A stretch of 64,000 nucleotides of DNA. It comes from Candidatus Thiodictyon syntrophicum. Its GTDB lineage: Bacteria; Pseudomonadota; Gammaproteobacteria; Chromatiales; Chromatiaceae. The stretch covers positions 6,411,501 to 6,475,500 of the forward strand of contig NZ_CP020370.1 of NCBI RefSeq assembly GCF_002813775.1, written 5' to 3'. This document shows positions 43,632-52,942 of this stretch, one piece after another; the stretch's first letter is position 1, and each line of letters begins with the position of its first letter. The notes beneath the pieces are model-generated. The model was given only the letters and a program-made list of their open reading frames with translations. It had not been told where the DNA came from and ran no database searches. Made by a program: the position numbers and the translations under genes.

Positions 43632-46340
43632 TCAGTCGCGCGGCTTCTTGCGGAACCCACCCTCGGGCCGCGGCGCCCGGGGGCCGCGGTCATCGGCGCC
43701 GAAGCGCCGCGGGGCCGGTCCGCGGGAATCGTCCCGGGGGCGCGGCGGGCGTGGTGCACCGTCGCGGTCATCGCGCGGCGGGCGCGCGGGGCGGGGGGCG
43801 CCGCCTTCCATCACCGAGATCTGCAACTCCTTGCCGCAGACGAAGACGCGCTGCAGGTGCGCGAAGATCTCGCGCGGCATCCCGGCCGGCAGGTCCACCA
43901 CGGCATGGTCGTCCTGGATGTCGATGTGGCCGATATAGCGGCCCTCCAGTCCGGACTCGTTGGCGATGGCGCCGACGATCTCGCGCGGGGTCACCCCGTC
44001 GCGGTGTCCGACCTCGATGCGGTGCTGGACCAGGTCGACCCCCCGATCACGCGGGGCGCGCTCCTCACGGTCGCGCGGCGGCCGGCTGTCCGGGCGGAAT
44101 TCCGGGCGCGGGGCGTCGCGGTAGCCGTCACGCGGCGGTCCCGCGGGGCGCTCGAAGCGCGGGTCGCGGTTGCCGCGGTTGTCGTCGCGCCCATCGTCCC
44201 GGTTGCCGTCGCGATTGCCGTCGCGTTCGCGGAAGGGGGGCTGCCCCTGATCACGGAAGGGCGGCTGTCCCTGGTCGCGGTAGGCCGGCCGGGCGTCCCG
44301 ATCCGGGCGGAAGGGGCGGTCGTCGCGCGCCGGGCCGCGCTCGCGATCACGGTCGAAACGCGGGCGCTCCCCGCCCTGGGCCTCACGCTCGCGCTGGTAG
44401 GCCGGACGCTCGTCGGTGCGGGCGCGCACGCCCTGGTAGGGGACCTGGGTGGGCTGGCGGTCACGCTCGCCGCCGAAGGGCCGGTCGTCACGCTGCGGCG
44501 GGCGGTCGCGGTTGAAGGAGGGTGCCGGGCGCTCCGCACGGTTGTCGAAGCGCGGGGCCCCGTCCCGGTCGCCGCGCGGCGGGCGCGGGCCGCGGTCGTC
44601 GCCGCGCCCGGCCGGGCGCTCGTCGCGGCCGTAGGGCGGGCGGCGCGGGCGCTCATAGGGCCCGTCGCGCGAGTCGCGCCGTGCCTCGCGGGGCGGCTCC
44701 TTCACGTCGAGCGGACGCTCGCGCTGGATCAGATAGCTCGCCGCGGCGGCGATGTCCATCAGCTCCAGTTCCTGCTCCTTGGCGACGCGGGCGATCAGGC
44801 GGTAGAAGAAGTCCAGGTCCTGCTCGGCCAGGGTCTCGCGCAGTTGGGTGGTAAAGCGGTCGATGCGCGAGGCGCTGAGTTGCTCGGCGGAGGGCGCCGG
44901 CATCTCCGGGATCGGGCGGCGGATGGTGCGCTCGATGGAGCGCAGGAGGCCCCGCTCGCGCGGCTCCACCAGCAGGATCGCCTTGCCCGCGCGCCCGGCG
45001 CGCCCGGTGCGCCCGATGCGGTGCACATAGGCCGAGGGGTCGGTCGGGATATCGAAGTTGACCACATGGCTGATCCGCTCCACGTCCAGCCCGCGGGCGG
45101 CCACATCGGTCGCCACCAGGATGTCGAGCTGGCCGCCCTTGAGCCGGTCCACCGTGCGCTCGCGCATCTCCTGGTTCATGTCGCCGTTCAGGGCCTCGGC
45201 CGCGAAGCCCTGGGAGCGCAGCTTGTCGACCAGTTCCGTGGTGCCGCCCTTGGTGCGCACGAAGATCAACATGCCGTCGAAGGTCTCGAGCTCCAGGATG
45301 CGGGTCAGGACGTCCGCCTTGTGGAAGCGGGTGACCACGACATGCTGCTGCTCGATGGTGTCGACCGTGGCGGTGGCCGACTCGATGCGGATCTCGACCG
45401 GGTCATTCAGGTGCTCACGGGCGACCTTCATGATGCCCGGGGGCATGGTGGCGGAGAACAGGGCCACCTGACGCTCGGGCGGGGTCTGCTCGAAGATCCA
45501 GTCGATGTCCTCGGCGAAGCCCATGTTGAGCATCTCGTCGGCCTCGTCCAGGACCAGGGCCTTGAGCGCGACCAGCGACAGGGTGCCGCGGCGCAGATGG
45601 TCCATGACCCGCCCCGGGGTCCCGACGATCACCTCCGGCGCGCGCTGGAGCTGGCGGACCTGGAGCCCGTAGCTCTGTCCTCCATAGATGGGCGCGACAT
45701 GGAAGCCCGGGATGTGGTGGGCATAGCGCTGGAAGGCCTCGGCGACCTGCAGGGCCAGTTCCCGGGTCGGCGTCAGCACCAGCACCTGCGGCGGCTTGGC
45801 CTGCGGGTCCAGGCGCGAGAGCAGCGGCAGGGCGAAGGCCGCCGTCTTACCGGTGCCGGTCTGGGCCTGGCCCATGACATCGCGGCCCGCGAGCAGCGGG
45901 GGGATACAGCGCAACTGCACCGCGGTGGCGGTCTCGTAGCCCAGTTCCGCCACGGCGCGGGCGACCTCGGCGGAGAGGCCGAGCGTCGCGAAGCCGTCGT
46001 CGGGGGTCTCCTCGACGGGCGCAGCCGACGCCGGGGCGGCGGCGATCGGGGCCGGGGCCGACGCGGCGGCGGGCGGCTCGGTCACGGGGGCGACGGGGGG
46101 CGGGTCGTCGACCGGCTCCGTGACCGGCTCATTGACCGGCTCGTCGTCCGGTTCGCTGACCGGTGCGGTCGCGGCCGCGGCGACCGGATCAGCATCGCCC
46201 TCGGCAATCAGCTCGGCGATCACGGCGATCGGATCGGCGGTCGTCTCGGCGACGGGTGCCGCGATCGACTCGGTGCTCAGTTCGGGATCGACGCTTTGCG
46301 CCTCGTTGCCGGCTGCCGCGGCGGTGTTGGGGGTATCCAT
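43632..46340 (-). CDS. deaD: DEAD-box ATP-dependent RNA helicase (DeaD/CsdA type)
   Basis: This protein has 902 residues from the ATG at 46340 (GAGG upstream). An acidic Ala/Pro/Val-rich N-terminus of about 110 residues precedes the helicase core: Q motif FATLGLSAEVARAVAELGY, AQTGTGKTAAF, PTRELALQ, LDEADEML, FSATMP, and HRIGRTGRAG. A long Arg/Asp/Gly/Pro-rich linker follows, then a DbpA-like RNA-binding domain (HRIEVGHRDGVTPREIVGAI, AVVDLPAGMPREIF) and a basic tail. It remodels rRNA and mRNA, classically in the cold. It is much longer than E. coli CsdA (629), mainly through disordered regions. The plus-strand 958-codon frame is a shadow. Confidence 0.95.
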   Translation of the reverse strand: MDTPNTAAAAGNEAQSVDPELSTESIAAPVAETTADPIAVIAELIAEGDADPVAAAATAPVSEPDDEPVNEPVTEPVDDPPPVAPVTEPPAAASAPAPIAAAPASAAPVEETPDDGFATLGLSAEVARAVAELGYETATAVQLRCIPPLLAGRDVMGQAQTGTGKTAAFALPLLSRLDPQAKPPQVLVLTPTRELALQVAEAFQRYAHHIPGFHVAPIYGGQSYGLQVRQLQRAPEVIVGTPGRVMDHLRRGTLSLVALKALVLDEADEMLNMGFAEDIDWIFEQTPPERQVALFSATMPPGIMKVAREHLNDPVEIRIESATATVDTIEQQHVVVTRFHKADVLTRILELETFDGMLIFVRTKGGTTELVDKLRSQGFAAEALNGDMNQEMRERTVDRLKGGQLDILVATDVAARGLDVERISHVVNFDIPTDPSAYVHRIGRTGRAGRAGKAILLVEPRERGLLRSIERTIRRPIPEMPAPSAEQLSASRIDRFTTQLRETLAEQDLDFFYRLIARVAKEQELELMDIAAAASYLIQRERPLDVKEPPREARRDSRDGPYERPRRPPYGRDERPAGRGDDRGPRPPRGDRDGAPRFDNRAERPAPSFNRDRPPQRDDRPFGGERDRQPTQVPYQGVRARTDERPAYQREREAQGGERPRFDRDRERGPARDDRPFRPDRDARPAYRDQGQPPFRDQGQPPFRERDGNRDGNRDDGRDDNRGNRDPRFERPAGPPRDGYRDAPRPEFRPDSRPPRDREERAPRDRGVDLVQHRIEVGHRDGVTPREIVGAIANESGLEGRYIGHIDIQDDHAVVDLPAGMPREIFAHLQRVFVCGKELQISVMEGGAPRPARPPRDDRDGAPRPPRPRDDSRGPAPRRFGADDRGPRAPRPEGGFRKKPRD

Positions 46341-46547
46341 AGGGGGCGGGCCTCGCAGAGTGAATGGTGCCTGGCATACGTCCAGGGAGTGCAGCATCCG
46401 GAGGAGTGCGTCCGAGGAGGGGGGTCGGCAGGGGGATATCGCGGGAAACCGGGCATTATGGTCTGACGGGAGGCCGGATGCAACACCCAAAAGCGACCAA
46501 GGGGCCGGGGTGCGATCGGAACTGCTGTGGTGGCCGCGATCCCGGGG

Positions 46548-46626
<79 letters not shown>

Positions 46627-47739
46627 GCCCGGTCCGCGAGAACGTCCGGTCACTGTAGGGTCCGCTGTGCGGACCGAGCGCCGCCGCCCTCTCCCCTCCC
46701 CCCGTTCGGGAGCGTCAATCTGATCGCCACCCTGACCGCGGACCAGGTCAAGGCGGTCCCGCCGGCGCTGGCGGAGGCCGCCGGCGTCACCCTCGCCCGC
46801 GCCGGGCCGGAGCGACTCAGCCCCCCGCGTCACTGCCGTTAAATCAAGCCTCACCCGCACTCCGCCCCGACCCGGGAGCGCCGCACCCCAGCGCGGCGCG
46901 ATCTCGCAGACCACCCCGCCGTGTGGGTTGAGCAGAGCCCGCGCCGCACTGAGACTGGGCAAGTATTCCCGTAGGATGGGTAGAGCGCAGCGAAACCCAT
47001 CGTTTGCGCGGCGCGAGGGTGACATCCGTCGCGGCCTGGGGGCCGCTCCTACGCCGTAGGAGCGGCCCCCAGGCCGCGACGGGTTGCCGCAAGGGCCTGT
47101 AGCCGGAGTGATGATCAAGGCCGCGGGCAGCGGCGTATCGCCAGTTCTGCAAGGACAGCGACTTCACCCTCTTGGAGGACCCGGCCAAGGCAGCCGGGCG
47201 GGCGATCCGGGCGCAACCGGGTGCGCACCAAAGCCCCCGGGACGACCGACACCGCAGTCCGTAGACCAACCGCGTCATCCGCTGGGCATCGGTTGGGGCC
47301 TGCGGTGCCCATTTTTTCGTCGGCGGCCACAACCACCGTCCGCACCCTTGGCGGGCGCCGGGGTGCGCCCCCTGCTGGCGTATTGGATCATGGCACCAGC
47401 AACGGCGCGGCGTTGATCCGGGATGACGGCGGGTCGGTCGCTGCTGCTGGTGCGAGGCGGCGCCAACCAGCGGCTTTGGGCGCGGCCACGCCGATCAAAA
47501 AACGTGACCGAGGTCATTGTTTAACGATCGCCGTGCCTTTACACTCGCGATCGTTTGTTGCCTGCGTCTGATTTGCGCGCTTCTACGTCGGCGCGCTCTG
47601 ATCCGCGGGAACATTACAGAAACCAGACTGAATCCGTCGGTTACCATGGGCACAGAATCCGTGAAGTGCTTCCAACACAGACATCGGTTTGACGAAAGCA
47701 GTTGGTGTTTACGGACTTGGCTGGAGTCACTCAAGAATA
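46627..47739. other. Gene-poor stretch with palindromes and coding debris
   Basis: No complete gene is visible. It holds a half GTAGGGTCCGCTGTGCGGAC hairpin (about 46657), a degenerate GGGAGCGCCGCACCCC pair (46873-46952), GTAGGATGGGTAGAGCGCAG (46971) and a perfect palindrome at 47026-47082. Short frames such as VNLIATLTADQVKAVPPALA (about 46712) and YRQFCKDSDFTLLEDPAKAA (about 47130) look like gene remnants I cannot assign. Confidence 0.5.
47026..47082. repeat. Perfect 27-bp-arm palindrome, CCGTCGCGGCCTGGGGGCCG
   Basis: CCGTCGCGGCCTGGGGGCCG plus CTCCTAC is followed by GCC and the exact inverse GTAGGAGCGGCC...CCGCGACGG. It is a very stable potential cruciform or hairpin, with TGATGATCAAGGCC 25 bp downstream. 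Confidence 0.9.
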
Positions 47740-47817
47740 TTGGTATCCTAGCGCAACCTAGCTCATTAGTATCCTAATGCAATCTTGAACATTGCGATCC
47801 TAGTCCAATCTAGAACA
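47740..47817. repeat. Three imperfect 26-bp direct repeats
   Basis: Units start at 47740, 47766 and 47792 with the shared pattern TTxGTATCCTAxxxCAAxCT then xxAxCA. They are head to tail with no spacing, in an AT-rich stretch 170 bp upstream of the tyrosine recombinase gene. They could be iteron-like protein-binding sites. Confidence 0.8.
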
Positions 47818-47989
47818 CGTTGAACTAATCCGCTCCGCGGGGCCTTCCGCGGCCATCCCGCAGCGCCATTGAATAGCGAATGAAGCGCGGATAAGCCCAG
47901 CCGTCCCACGGTTACCCGCGGCCCCGCCCCGTCCCCCATCGTCCACACTCGTAACGGCCCACTCCGGGTCGTTGACCGAGAACCAGACG

Positions 47990-48838
47990 ATGACACCCCT
48001 GCGTCAGCAGATGATCACGGCCATGCAGATGCATGGCTTCTCGCCGCGCACCCACGAAAGCTATCTCGACGCGGTGCGTGACCTCGCCAAATTCACCCGG
48101 CGCTCCCCGGACACCCTGGAGCACGCCGATCTCACGCGCTACTTCGAGCATCTGGTGGTGCAGCGCAGTTTGGCCCCGGCCAGCGTGCGGCTGATGTACA
48201 ACGGCATCCGCTTCTTCTATCTGCGGGTGCTCGGCTGGCCGACGGTCGACCTGGAGGTCACCTTACCCAAGCGCCCGCAGCGCATCCCGGAGCTGCTCAC
48301 CCGCGGCGCGGTCGCCGCCATCCTGGCCGCCTGCGACAATCCGCGTTACCGCATGATGTTGACGGTCTGCTATGGCTGCGGACTGCGCCTGAGCGAAGTC
48401 CTGGCCCTGCGGGTGCAGGACATCGACGGCGAGCGCCGACTGCTGCGGATCACCCAGGGCAAGGGGGCGAAGGACCGCCTGGTCCCACTCTCACCGACCC
48501 TGCTGGAGGCGTTGCGGGACTATTGGCGCCTCTATCGGCCAGCGGATTGGCTGTTCGCCGGGCGCGCCGGGACGCCGCTGTCGCCGACCGGCTTGCAGAA
48601 GGCCTTCACCGACGCCAAGCGCCAGGCCGGCGTAACCACGGTCGGCGGGATCCATGGGCTGCGCCACGCCTACGCCACCCATCAATTGGCGGGCGGGTTG
48701 TCGGTGGAGCGCCTGCAACGGTTGATGGGCCACCGCAGCATCCAGACCACCCTGCGCTATGTGCATTGGCTGCCCAGTGCCAGCGAGGGCGAAGGGACCC
48801 TGGACCTGCTTGCCCAATTGGAGGCCGGCCATGGCTAA
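47990..48838 (+). CDS. IS91-associated tyrosine recombinase
   Basis: This protein has 282 residues from the ATG at 47990; an earlier TTG adds six residues. A SAM-like N-terminal domain (MHGFSPRTHESYLDAVRDLA) precedes the catalytic domain with R133 (CGLRLSEVLALR), the H-x-x-R box HGLRH (222-225), H248 (LMGHRS) and Y257 (LRYVHW). It lacks the extra helix of integron integrases. The stop overlaps the transposase start by 8 bp (ATGGCTAA). Its role in transposition is not clear. Confidence 0.92.
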   Translation: MTPLRQQMITAMQMHGFSPRTHESYLDAVRDLAKFTRRSPDTLEHADLTRYFEHLVVQRSLAPASVRLMYNGIRFFYLRVLGWPTVDLEVTLPKRPQRIPELLTRGAVAAILAACDNPRYRMMLTVCYGCGLRLSEVLALRVQDIDGERRLLRITQGKGAKDRLVPLSPTLLEALRDYWRLYRPADWLFAGRAGTPLSPTGLQKAFTDAKRQAGVTTVGGIHGLRHAYATHQLAGGLSVERLQRLMGHRSIQTTLRYVHWLPSASEGEGTLDLLAQLEAGHG

Positions 48839-49988
48839 TACCTCCCTGCAAGCGGTCATGGCGGCGTGCCTGTCCGGTTATGCCGAACATCACCCGTTGA
48901 GCCCGCACCAATGGCAGGTCTGTCATCACATCCTGGACTGTCGTACCGCCGCGCTGGGCGGCTTCGCCCTGGAATGCGACCAGTGTGGGGATTGCCCCTT
49001 CCTCTATCACGCCTGCCGTGATCGCCATTGCCCGCGCTGCCAACGCCGGGCCTCCGAGGAATGGGTCGAACGCCAGCGTGCGGCGGTGCTGCCGGTGACC
49101 TATCACCATCTGGTCTTCACGCTACCCGACACCCTCAACGGCTGGGTCGAGGTCCACCCCGAGGTGATCTACGCCTTGCTGTTCGAGACGGTGTGGGCGA
49201 CCCTGTCCGCCTTCGCTGAGGACCCCAAGCGCCTGGACGGGCAGTTGGGGATGACGGCGATGCTGCACACCTGGGGGCAGACGCTGGTACGCCATGTCCA
49301 CCTGCACTGTCTGGTGCCGGGCGGGGCCTTTGGCGCCGACGGGACCTGGCATCCGGCCAAGAGTACCTATCTGTTCCCGGTGCGGGCGCTGTCGCGGCAC
49401 TTCCGCGGCGGTTTGGTCAGCCGGTTGCGCCGGGCCTTCAAAGACGGGCGACTGTCGCGCCTCACGGCCGCGGAGGTTGACCGCGTCCTCAACGCCCTGA
49501 TGCAGCCCGAGTGGGTGGTCTATTCCAAGCCTTGTCTGGCGCGCACCGACACCGTGATCGAGTACTTGGGCCGCTACAGCCATCGCATCGCCCTGTCGGA
49601 CCGGCGGCTGCTGGCCTTCGATGAAGAGGACGACACGGTGGACGTCCGCTACAAGGACTACCGCGACGGCAGTCGCAACAAGGTCATGACCCTGACCGGC
49701 GAGGAACTGATCCGGCGCTTCCTGCTGCACGTCTTACCCAAAGGGTTCATGCGCGTTCGTCATTTCGGTTTCCTGGCCAACCGCTGCCGGGCGCGCTGTC
49801 TGGCGCTGATCCGTGCGGCGCTGGCGGCCCCGCCGCCGACGCCGGAACCCGCCACGGCACCGGCGGCGACGGCGCCCTTTGACGGCTATCCCTGTCCCAA
49901 GTGCCGCACTGGGCGCTTGCACGTCACCGCGCACCTGGCCCCGCTACGGCGTGGTCAGGGGGTTTCGCTGATGCCCGCCACCTGCTAA
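48831..49988 (+). CDS. IS91-family HUH transposase
   Basis: This protein has 385 residues. An N-terminal zinc-binding region has CDQCGDCPFLYHACRDRHCP, then the HUH motif VRHVHLHCLVPGG (155-159) and the two catalytic tyrosines in EYLGRYSHR (Y245, Y249). It nicks and rejoins single DNA strands in rolling-circle transposition. The C-terminus has a second CxxC motif (CPKCRTGRL). The frame appears complete. Confidence 0.93.
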   Translation: MANTSLQAVMAACLSGYAEHHPLSPHQWQVCHHILDCRTAALGGFALECDQCGDCPFLYHACRDRHCPRCQRRASEEWVERQRAAVLPVTYHHLVFTLPDTLNGWVEVHPEVIYALLFETVWATLSAFAEDPKRLDGQLGMTAMLHTWGQTLVRHVHLHCLVPGGAFGADGTWHPAKSTYLFPVRALSRHFRGGLVSRLRRAFKDGRLSRLTAAEVDRVLNALMQPEWVVYSKPCLARTDTVIEYLGRYSHRIALSDRRLLAFDEEDDTVDVRYKDYRDGSRNKVMTLTGEELIRRFLLHVLPKGFMRVRHFGFLANRCRARCLALIRAALAAPPPTPEPATAPAATAPFDGYPCPKCRTGRLHVTAHLAPLRRGQGVSLMPATC

Positions 49989-50256
49989 GCCTCAGCGCCC
50001 GCCGGCCGTCCGGGACAGGCCGCCCGCGGCCTGCGTTCGCGCTCGCCCAACATCCGGGAAATGGGCTACACTTCGTCCTCAATAGCCCGTTGTCCAGCCC
50101 CGCGGAGCCCTGCGGAGGCCCGCTTGGTGCCGCACCGAGCGGCATCCGGGTGCTGCAACGTGGTCCGGGACCGACCGGCGCCCCGGCCTCAGGGATACAA
50201 TTCCCTCTCTTAAAGAGGACCGCGGCCGCAGCAGGCGTCGTGCCAGGAGCGGATTA

Positions 50257-50352
50257 GTCCAACAAACGTTTATCCGTCGTGCGCGCGCGGCGTCGCGCTC
50301 CGACTCGGGGTCAGTTGGGCGCGCACGACGGATAAACGCTTATTCGTTAGGC
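50257..50352. other. attC-like integron recombination site
   Basis: It starts with GTCCAAC (RYYYAAC) and ends with GTTAGGC (GTTRRRY). Between them, AACGTTTATCCGTCGTGCGC at 50263 is inverted as GCGCACGACGGATAAACGC ending near 50339. Length is 96 bp. This is the architecture of an integron attC site. No integron integrase is in the window, and I see no second attC downstream. No gene is visible from 49989 to here. Confidence 0.7.
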
Positions 50353-50458
50353 CCAAGAGATCCCTGGAATCCGATATGCCTCCCATACCGCCGCAGATGT
50401 CATCAAGCAACGAGAAGCCAAGCTGAGCAAGCAGGTCTATGTAAAAAACGACGCCATT

Positions 50459-50644
50459 GTGATTAACGTAAGTTTTGAGTATTCAATCGCCCTTAACCGG
50501 TGCGACACCGCAGAGAAGCTGCTGGATTGGGTCTGTCACATCGCCGTAAAGCCTTGGATGACGGGCGATATCTTACGCCGTTTCGTTGAAACGGCATGCC
50601 GAGAAAACGGGATCGAGATGGACAAAAATTTTGTAACAGAATGA
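50459..50644 (+). CDS. Small uncharacterised protein, possibly N-truncated
   Basis: This protein has 61 residues from a GTG: VINVSFEYSIALNRCDTAEK then LDWVCHIAVKPWMTGDILRR. The same frame is open back to the attC-like site (about 30 more codons, with VIKQREAKLSKQVYVKNDA) but has no clear start there, so the gene may have lost its beginning or use a non-standard start. It has the small size of integron cassette genes. Function unknown. Confidence 0.5.
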   Translation: MINVSFEYSIALNRCDTAEKLLDWVCHIAVKPWMTGDILRRFVETACRENGIEMDKNFVTE

Positions 50645-50710
50645 AAATCTTCACCATGCACCTCAGACCCGTTGTTTGAGGGGATATCCATTGCACTCAG
50701 GCAAAGACAG

Positions 50711-50884
50711 ATGGAATCAAACGGTGGATGTGCGTTAGCTCTATTACTGTTCGTCGCAGCTGGAATCGCGGGCGGCCTTGCATCCTTTGCTTTCGATGTG
50801 GATATGGACAGGGGGTTCAAGATCGCATTTTCTATTGCGGCAGTTGGGCTTGTAGCTTTCGCTTACGGCGCAACAAGACGGTAA
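50711..50884 (+). CDS. Small two-helix membrane protein
   Basis: This protein has 57 residues from the ATG at 50711: two hydrophobic segments (CALALLLFVAAGIAGGLASF and IAFSIAAVGLVAFAYGA) joined by an acidic turn. There is no recognisable family. It is less GC-rich than the core genes. Confidence 0.55.
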   Translation: MESNGGCALALLLFVAAGIAGGLASFAFDVDMDRGFKIAFSIAAVGLVAFAYGATRR

Positions 50885-51075
50885 AGGGATGGCAAACCCC
50901 TTGAATATGGACTGCAATTGGGGAAAGACCTCGTTTGTTCCCCGGAAACTGGGAGCAGACCACGTTTGTCTCAATTTTGCTTAAAGTGCGGATGAAGCTG
51001 GTCTCTCCTCTATTGCGGTTGTTGGCATCCCCCTATTGCCCCGCCGTTGCTCGTAGCGACAGATCCGAGGAAGAA

Positions 51076-51327
51076 ATGATGAACCAAGGTGCGCGAATTG
51101 TTGTAGCTTTTTCTGCTATTGCCTGCGTCTTAACTTTCTGGAGTTTCTTCGGCGCATCCCCGTCGTCCGCGAATATTCCACAAGAATGCTCGATCTCGAA
51201 AAGCTATGGTGCTTTTAGAGGCGCCTTTATGGGAGGAGTGATCATTATGATATTCGAGGGGGATGATGGCATCATCAGATGGGTGAACTACGACTGCAAT
51301 GTAGAGCGAATCTTCCGTCGTTATTAG
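51076..51327 (+). CDS. Small exported or membrane-anchored protein
   Basis: This protein has 83 residues from ATGATG at 51076, with GAGGAAGAA just upstream. The N-terminal hydrophobic helix ARIVVAFSAIACVLTFWSFF looks like a signal anchor. The remainder (CSISKSYGAFRGAFMGG, FEGDDGIIRWVNYDCN) has two cysteines that could pair in the periplasm. No family is recognised. Confidence 0.6.
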   Translation: MMNQGARIVVAFSAIACVLTFWSFFGASPSSANIPQECSISKSYGAFRGAFMGGVIIMIFEGDDGIIRWVNYDCNVERIFRRY

Positions 51328-51380
51328 CAGGGGGAAATTGGGAAAAGGGCCCAGGCTCAATTATCAACCCAGAGAATGGC

Positions 51381-51424
51381 CTCCGCCGTAGGAACGCCGG
51401 GTAACCGGCGTTCCTACGGCGGAG
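51381..51424. repeat. Perfect palindrome CTCCGCCGTAGGAACGCCGG
   Basis: CTCCGCCGTAGGAACGCCGG, then GTAA, then the exact inverse CCGGCGTTCCTACGGCGGAG. It is a hairpin between two small exported-protein genes. Confidence 0.9.
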
Positions 51425-51478
51425 CCGCTTATGGTGGCGCAGCATCTCGCTGCACACATGAAGAAAAGGACAAACGAA

Positions 51479-51778
51479 ATGCTACCCGAGAAGGTGAATT
51501 TTAGTTGCATGGTTGTTCTCGTCGCAACCATGTTACCGTTGGCCGCCGCAAACGCAGATTTTCGTTGCCGAGACGGAAATCTCATCAACACAGGGGACTC
51601 AATGTCATACCTCATGAATAAGTGCGGCAGCCCGATGTCCCAATCCGACCTTGTTAACAACTTCGGCGCCGTTATAGGACAACGCTTGCGCTACGAAGAC
51701 CGTAACGATAGCAGCTGGGTTTACGTCGTGGACATTTACAGTGGAAAAGTAACGAGAGTCGTAACAGAACGCCAATAG
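51479..51778 (+). CDS. DUF2845-like small periplasmic protein
   Basis: This protein has 99 residues from the ATG at 51479 (AAGGA 8 bp upstream; two longer starts exist). A signal peptide ends in AAANA before DFRCRDGNLINTGDSM. The mature part matches the DUF2845 pattern: C...I.tGDs...v...CG.P followed by W.Y....SGKVTRV. Function unknown; the family is periplasmic in gammaproteobacteria. Confidence 0.7.
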   Translation: MLPEKVNFSCMVVLVATMLPLAAANADFRCRDGNLINTGDSMSYLMNKCGSPMSQSDLVNNFGAVIGQRLRYEDRNDSSWVYVVDIYSGKVTRVVTERQ

Positions 51779-52017
51779 CAGTAGTTCGAGGAAAAAAAGA
51801 AAAAAAAGGGGGTTATTAGGGACAGACCACGGTTTCCCTGTGAGTCCCCTGCCCCAACAGCAAAGAAGACAAAGAATGCCTGACCTTTTTCTAGAAAGCG
51901 AGCACGCGCCACGCGTGTTGCGCTAATTCGCTAGCGCATCAGGGGCGCGCGCCGCTTGAGGCTTTAGGTTACGACCCTCCGACAGAGCGATCTGTACGTT
52001 TCCGAAGAGAACTTCTT

Positions 52018-52653
52018 ATGGCTATTTCGCGCAGAAACCTTGTTGTATCCGCCATCTCAGGGTCGATTTTGTTGCTCAGTCCTGTCCAGCAAACATTTGC
52101 CTTCTGGCCGCTCTTGCTGAGATTTGTTGTGGGAGGTGCTATTCGCAGCACAGCGAGCAGAGCAGTTGTTTCTACTGCGGCGAGAGCGGCTGCGGGAACT
52201 GCAGCAAGGCGCGGTGCAGCAGGGGCTATTGTTCGTCGGGAATCAATGAAAAGGGTAGCATCGCTGAAGGTTTCAGCAGGTTTGGTGGCGTCCGTTTCCC
52301 CTACCGTATATGCTCTAGCGGAGGAACATAACGCAGAAGCAATTTGGGTACAACAAGGCTACGATAACGAATTCGAGGCAGTTCTTGGGAACGACAGCCA
52401 GGATCCAGTGGCCAGCCAATTATATGTAGGCATCGAGGATGTCCCGACCGGTTCGATAGAGCGCGAAAAGCACTGCGGACTTCTTTCGGCAGGTCCTAGC
52501 GATACTTTTCGCTTCTCATTTAACATCGCAGACTTGCCTTACCCGGGGGTCAAGAGAATAACTGGCAGAACCACCGATCCTGCAATCAAGTGCTTACCAA
52601 GCGGTGCGATTATCGTTGCATCACAAGATGACGTTTCTACCCAATATGAATAG
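52018..52653 (+). CDS. Exported protein of unknown function
   Basis: This protein has 211 residues. The N-terminus, MAISRRNLVVSAISGSILLL, is a possible signal peptide with a twin-arginine-like start. An Ala/Arg-rich helix follows (STAARAAAGTAARRGAAGA), and then a beta-rich half (AIWVQQGYDNEFEAVLGNDS, DTFRFSFNIADLPYPG). The stop overlaps the downstream lipoprotein start (ATGAATAG), so the two are a unit. Confidence 0.65.
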   Translation: MAISRRNLVVSAISGSILLLSPVQQTFAFWPLLLRFVVGGAIRSTASRAVVSTAARAAAGTAARRGAAGAIVRRESMKRVASLKVSAGLVASVSPTVYALAEEHNAEAIWVQQGYDNEFEAVLGNDSQDPVASQLYVGIEDVPTGSIEREKHCGLLSAGPSDTFRFSFNIADLPYPGVKRITGRTTDPAIKCLPSGAIIVASQDDVSTQYE

Positions 52654-52942
52654 CACACCTTATTTTAGAGCGGTTGCTTGCCTCTCGACGCTATTGATAA
52701 CCGCGTGCGCATCGCGATCCGATATCAACGAAGGCAAAGAGCAAATTAGGGAGGTTTCGATTAATCAACAGTCAATTCATGGAGATCTTAAGAAGCTCCA
52801 TGCCGAGTCGGAAGCTGAATTTTCCAGACTCCGATCTCGGCTCAGCGAAGTCGAGGCACAGGTGTCGGAAATCAGGGAAAAGACGGATCAGTTCAAGGTT
52901 CAGCGAAGCAGCAACAGCCTTCTCTTCGTCCCCTCGGAATGA
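52646..52942 (+). CDS. Small coiled-coil lipoprotein
   Basis: This protein has 98 residues from the ATG at 52646; an ATG at 52628 is possible. The signal ends in a lipobox LLITAC with Cys21 as the lipidation site. The mature part is a heptad coiled coil (LKKLHAESEAEFSRLRSRLS EVEAQVSEIR). It probably works with the exported protein whose gene overlaps it by 8 bp. Confidence 0.7.
   Translation: MNSTPYFRAVACLSTLLITACASRSDINEGKEQIREVSINQQSIHGDLKKLHAESEAEFSRLRSRLSEVEAQVSEIREKTDQFKVQRSSNSLLFVPSE

Larger units (their letters stand above)
47990..49988 (+). mobile_element. IS91-type element with tyrosine recombinase (ends not determined)
   Basis: Two overlapping genes, a tyrosine recombinase and an HUH transposase, form the core of an IS91-type rolling-circle element. 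IS91-type elements lack inverted repeats and target duplications, so the ends cannot be read directly; coordinates cover only the genes. Confidence 0.8.

Noticed and set aside
43590-46466. 958-codon plus-strand frame opposite the DEAD-box gene
   Set aside because: Longer than the real gene but Arg/Ala/Val/Gly-rich and motif-free; the minus strand has every DEAD-box motif.
46708-46840. Frame VNLIATLTADQVKAVPPALA... as a real gene
   Set aside because: Only about 40 codons, no start, adjacent to repeats; probably debris of an unidentified gene.
47221-47571. 116-codon frame in the gene-poor stretch
   Set aside because: No ribosome-binding site, no similarity to any family I know, and biased Ala/Arg/Pro composition.
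47990-48838. Integron integrase partner for the attC-like site
   Set aside because: No IntI-specific extra segment, length about 280, and the gene overlaps an IS91-type transposase, the typical accessory recombinase arrangement.
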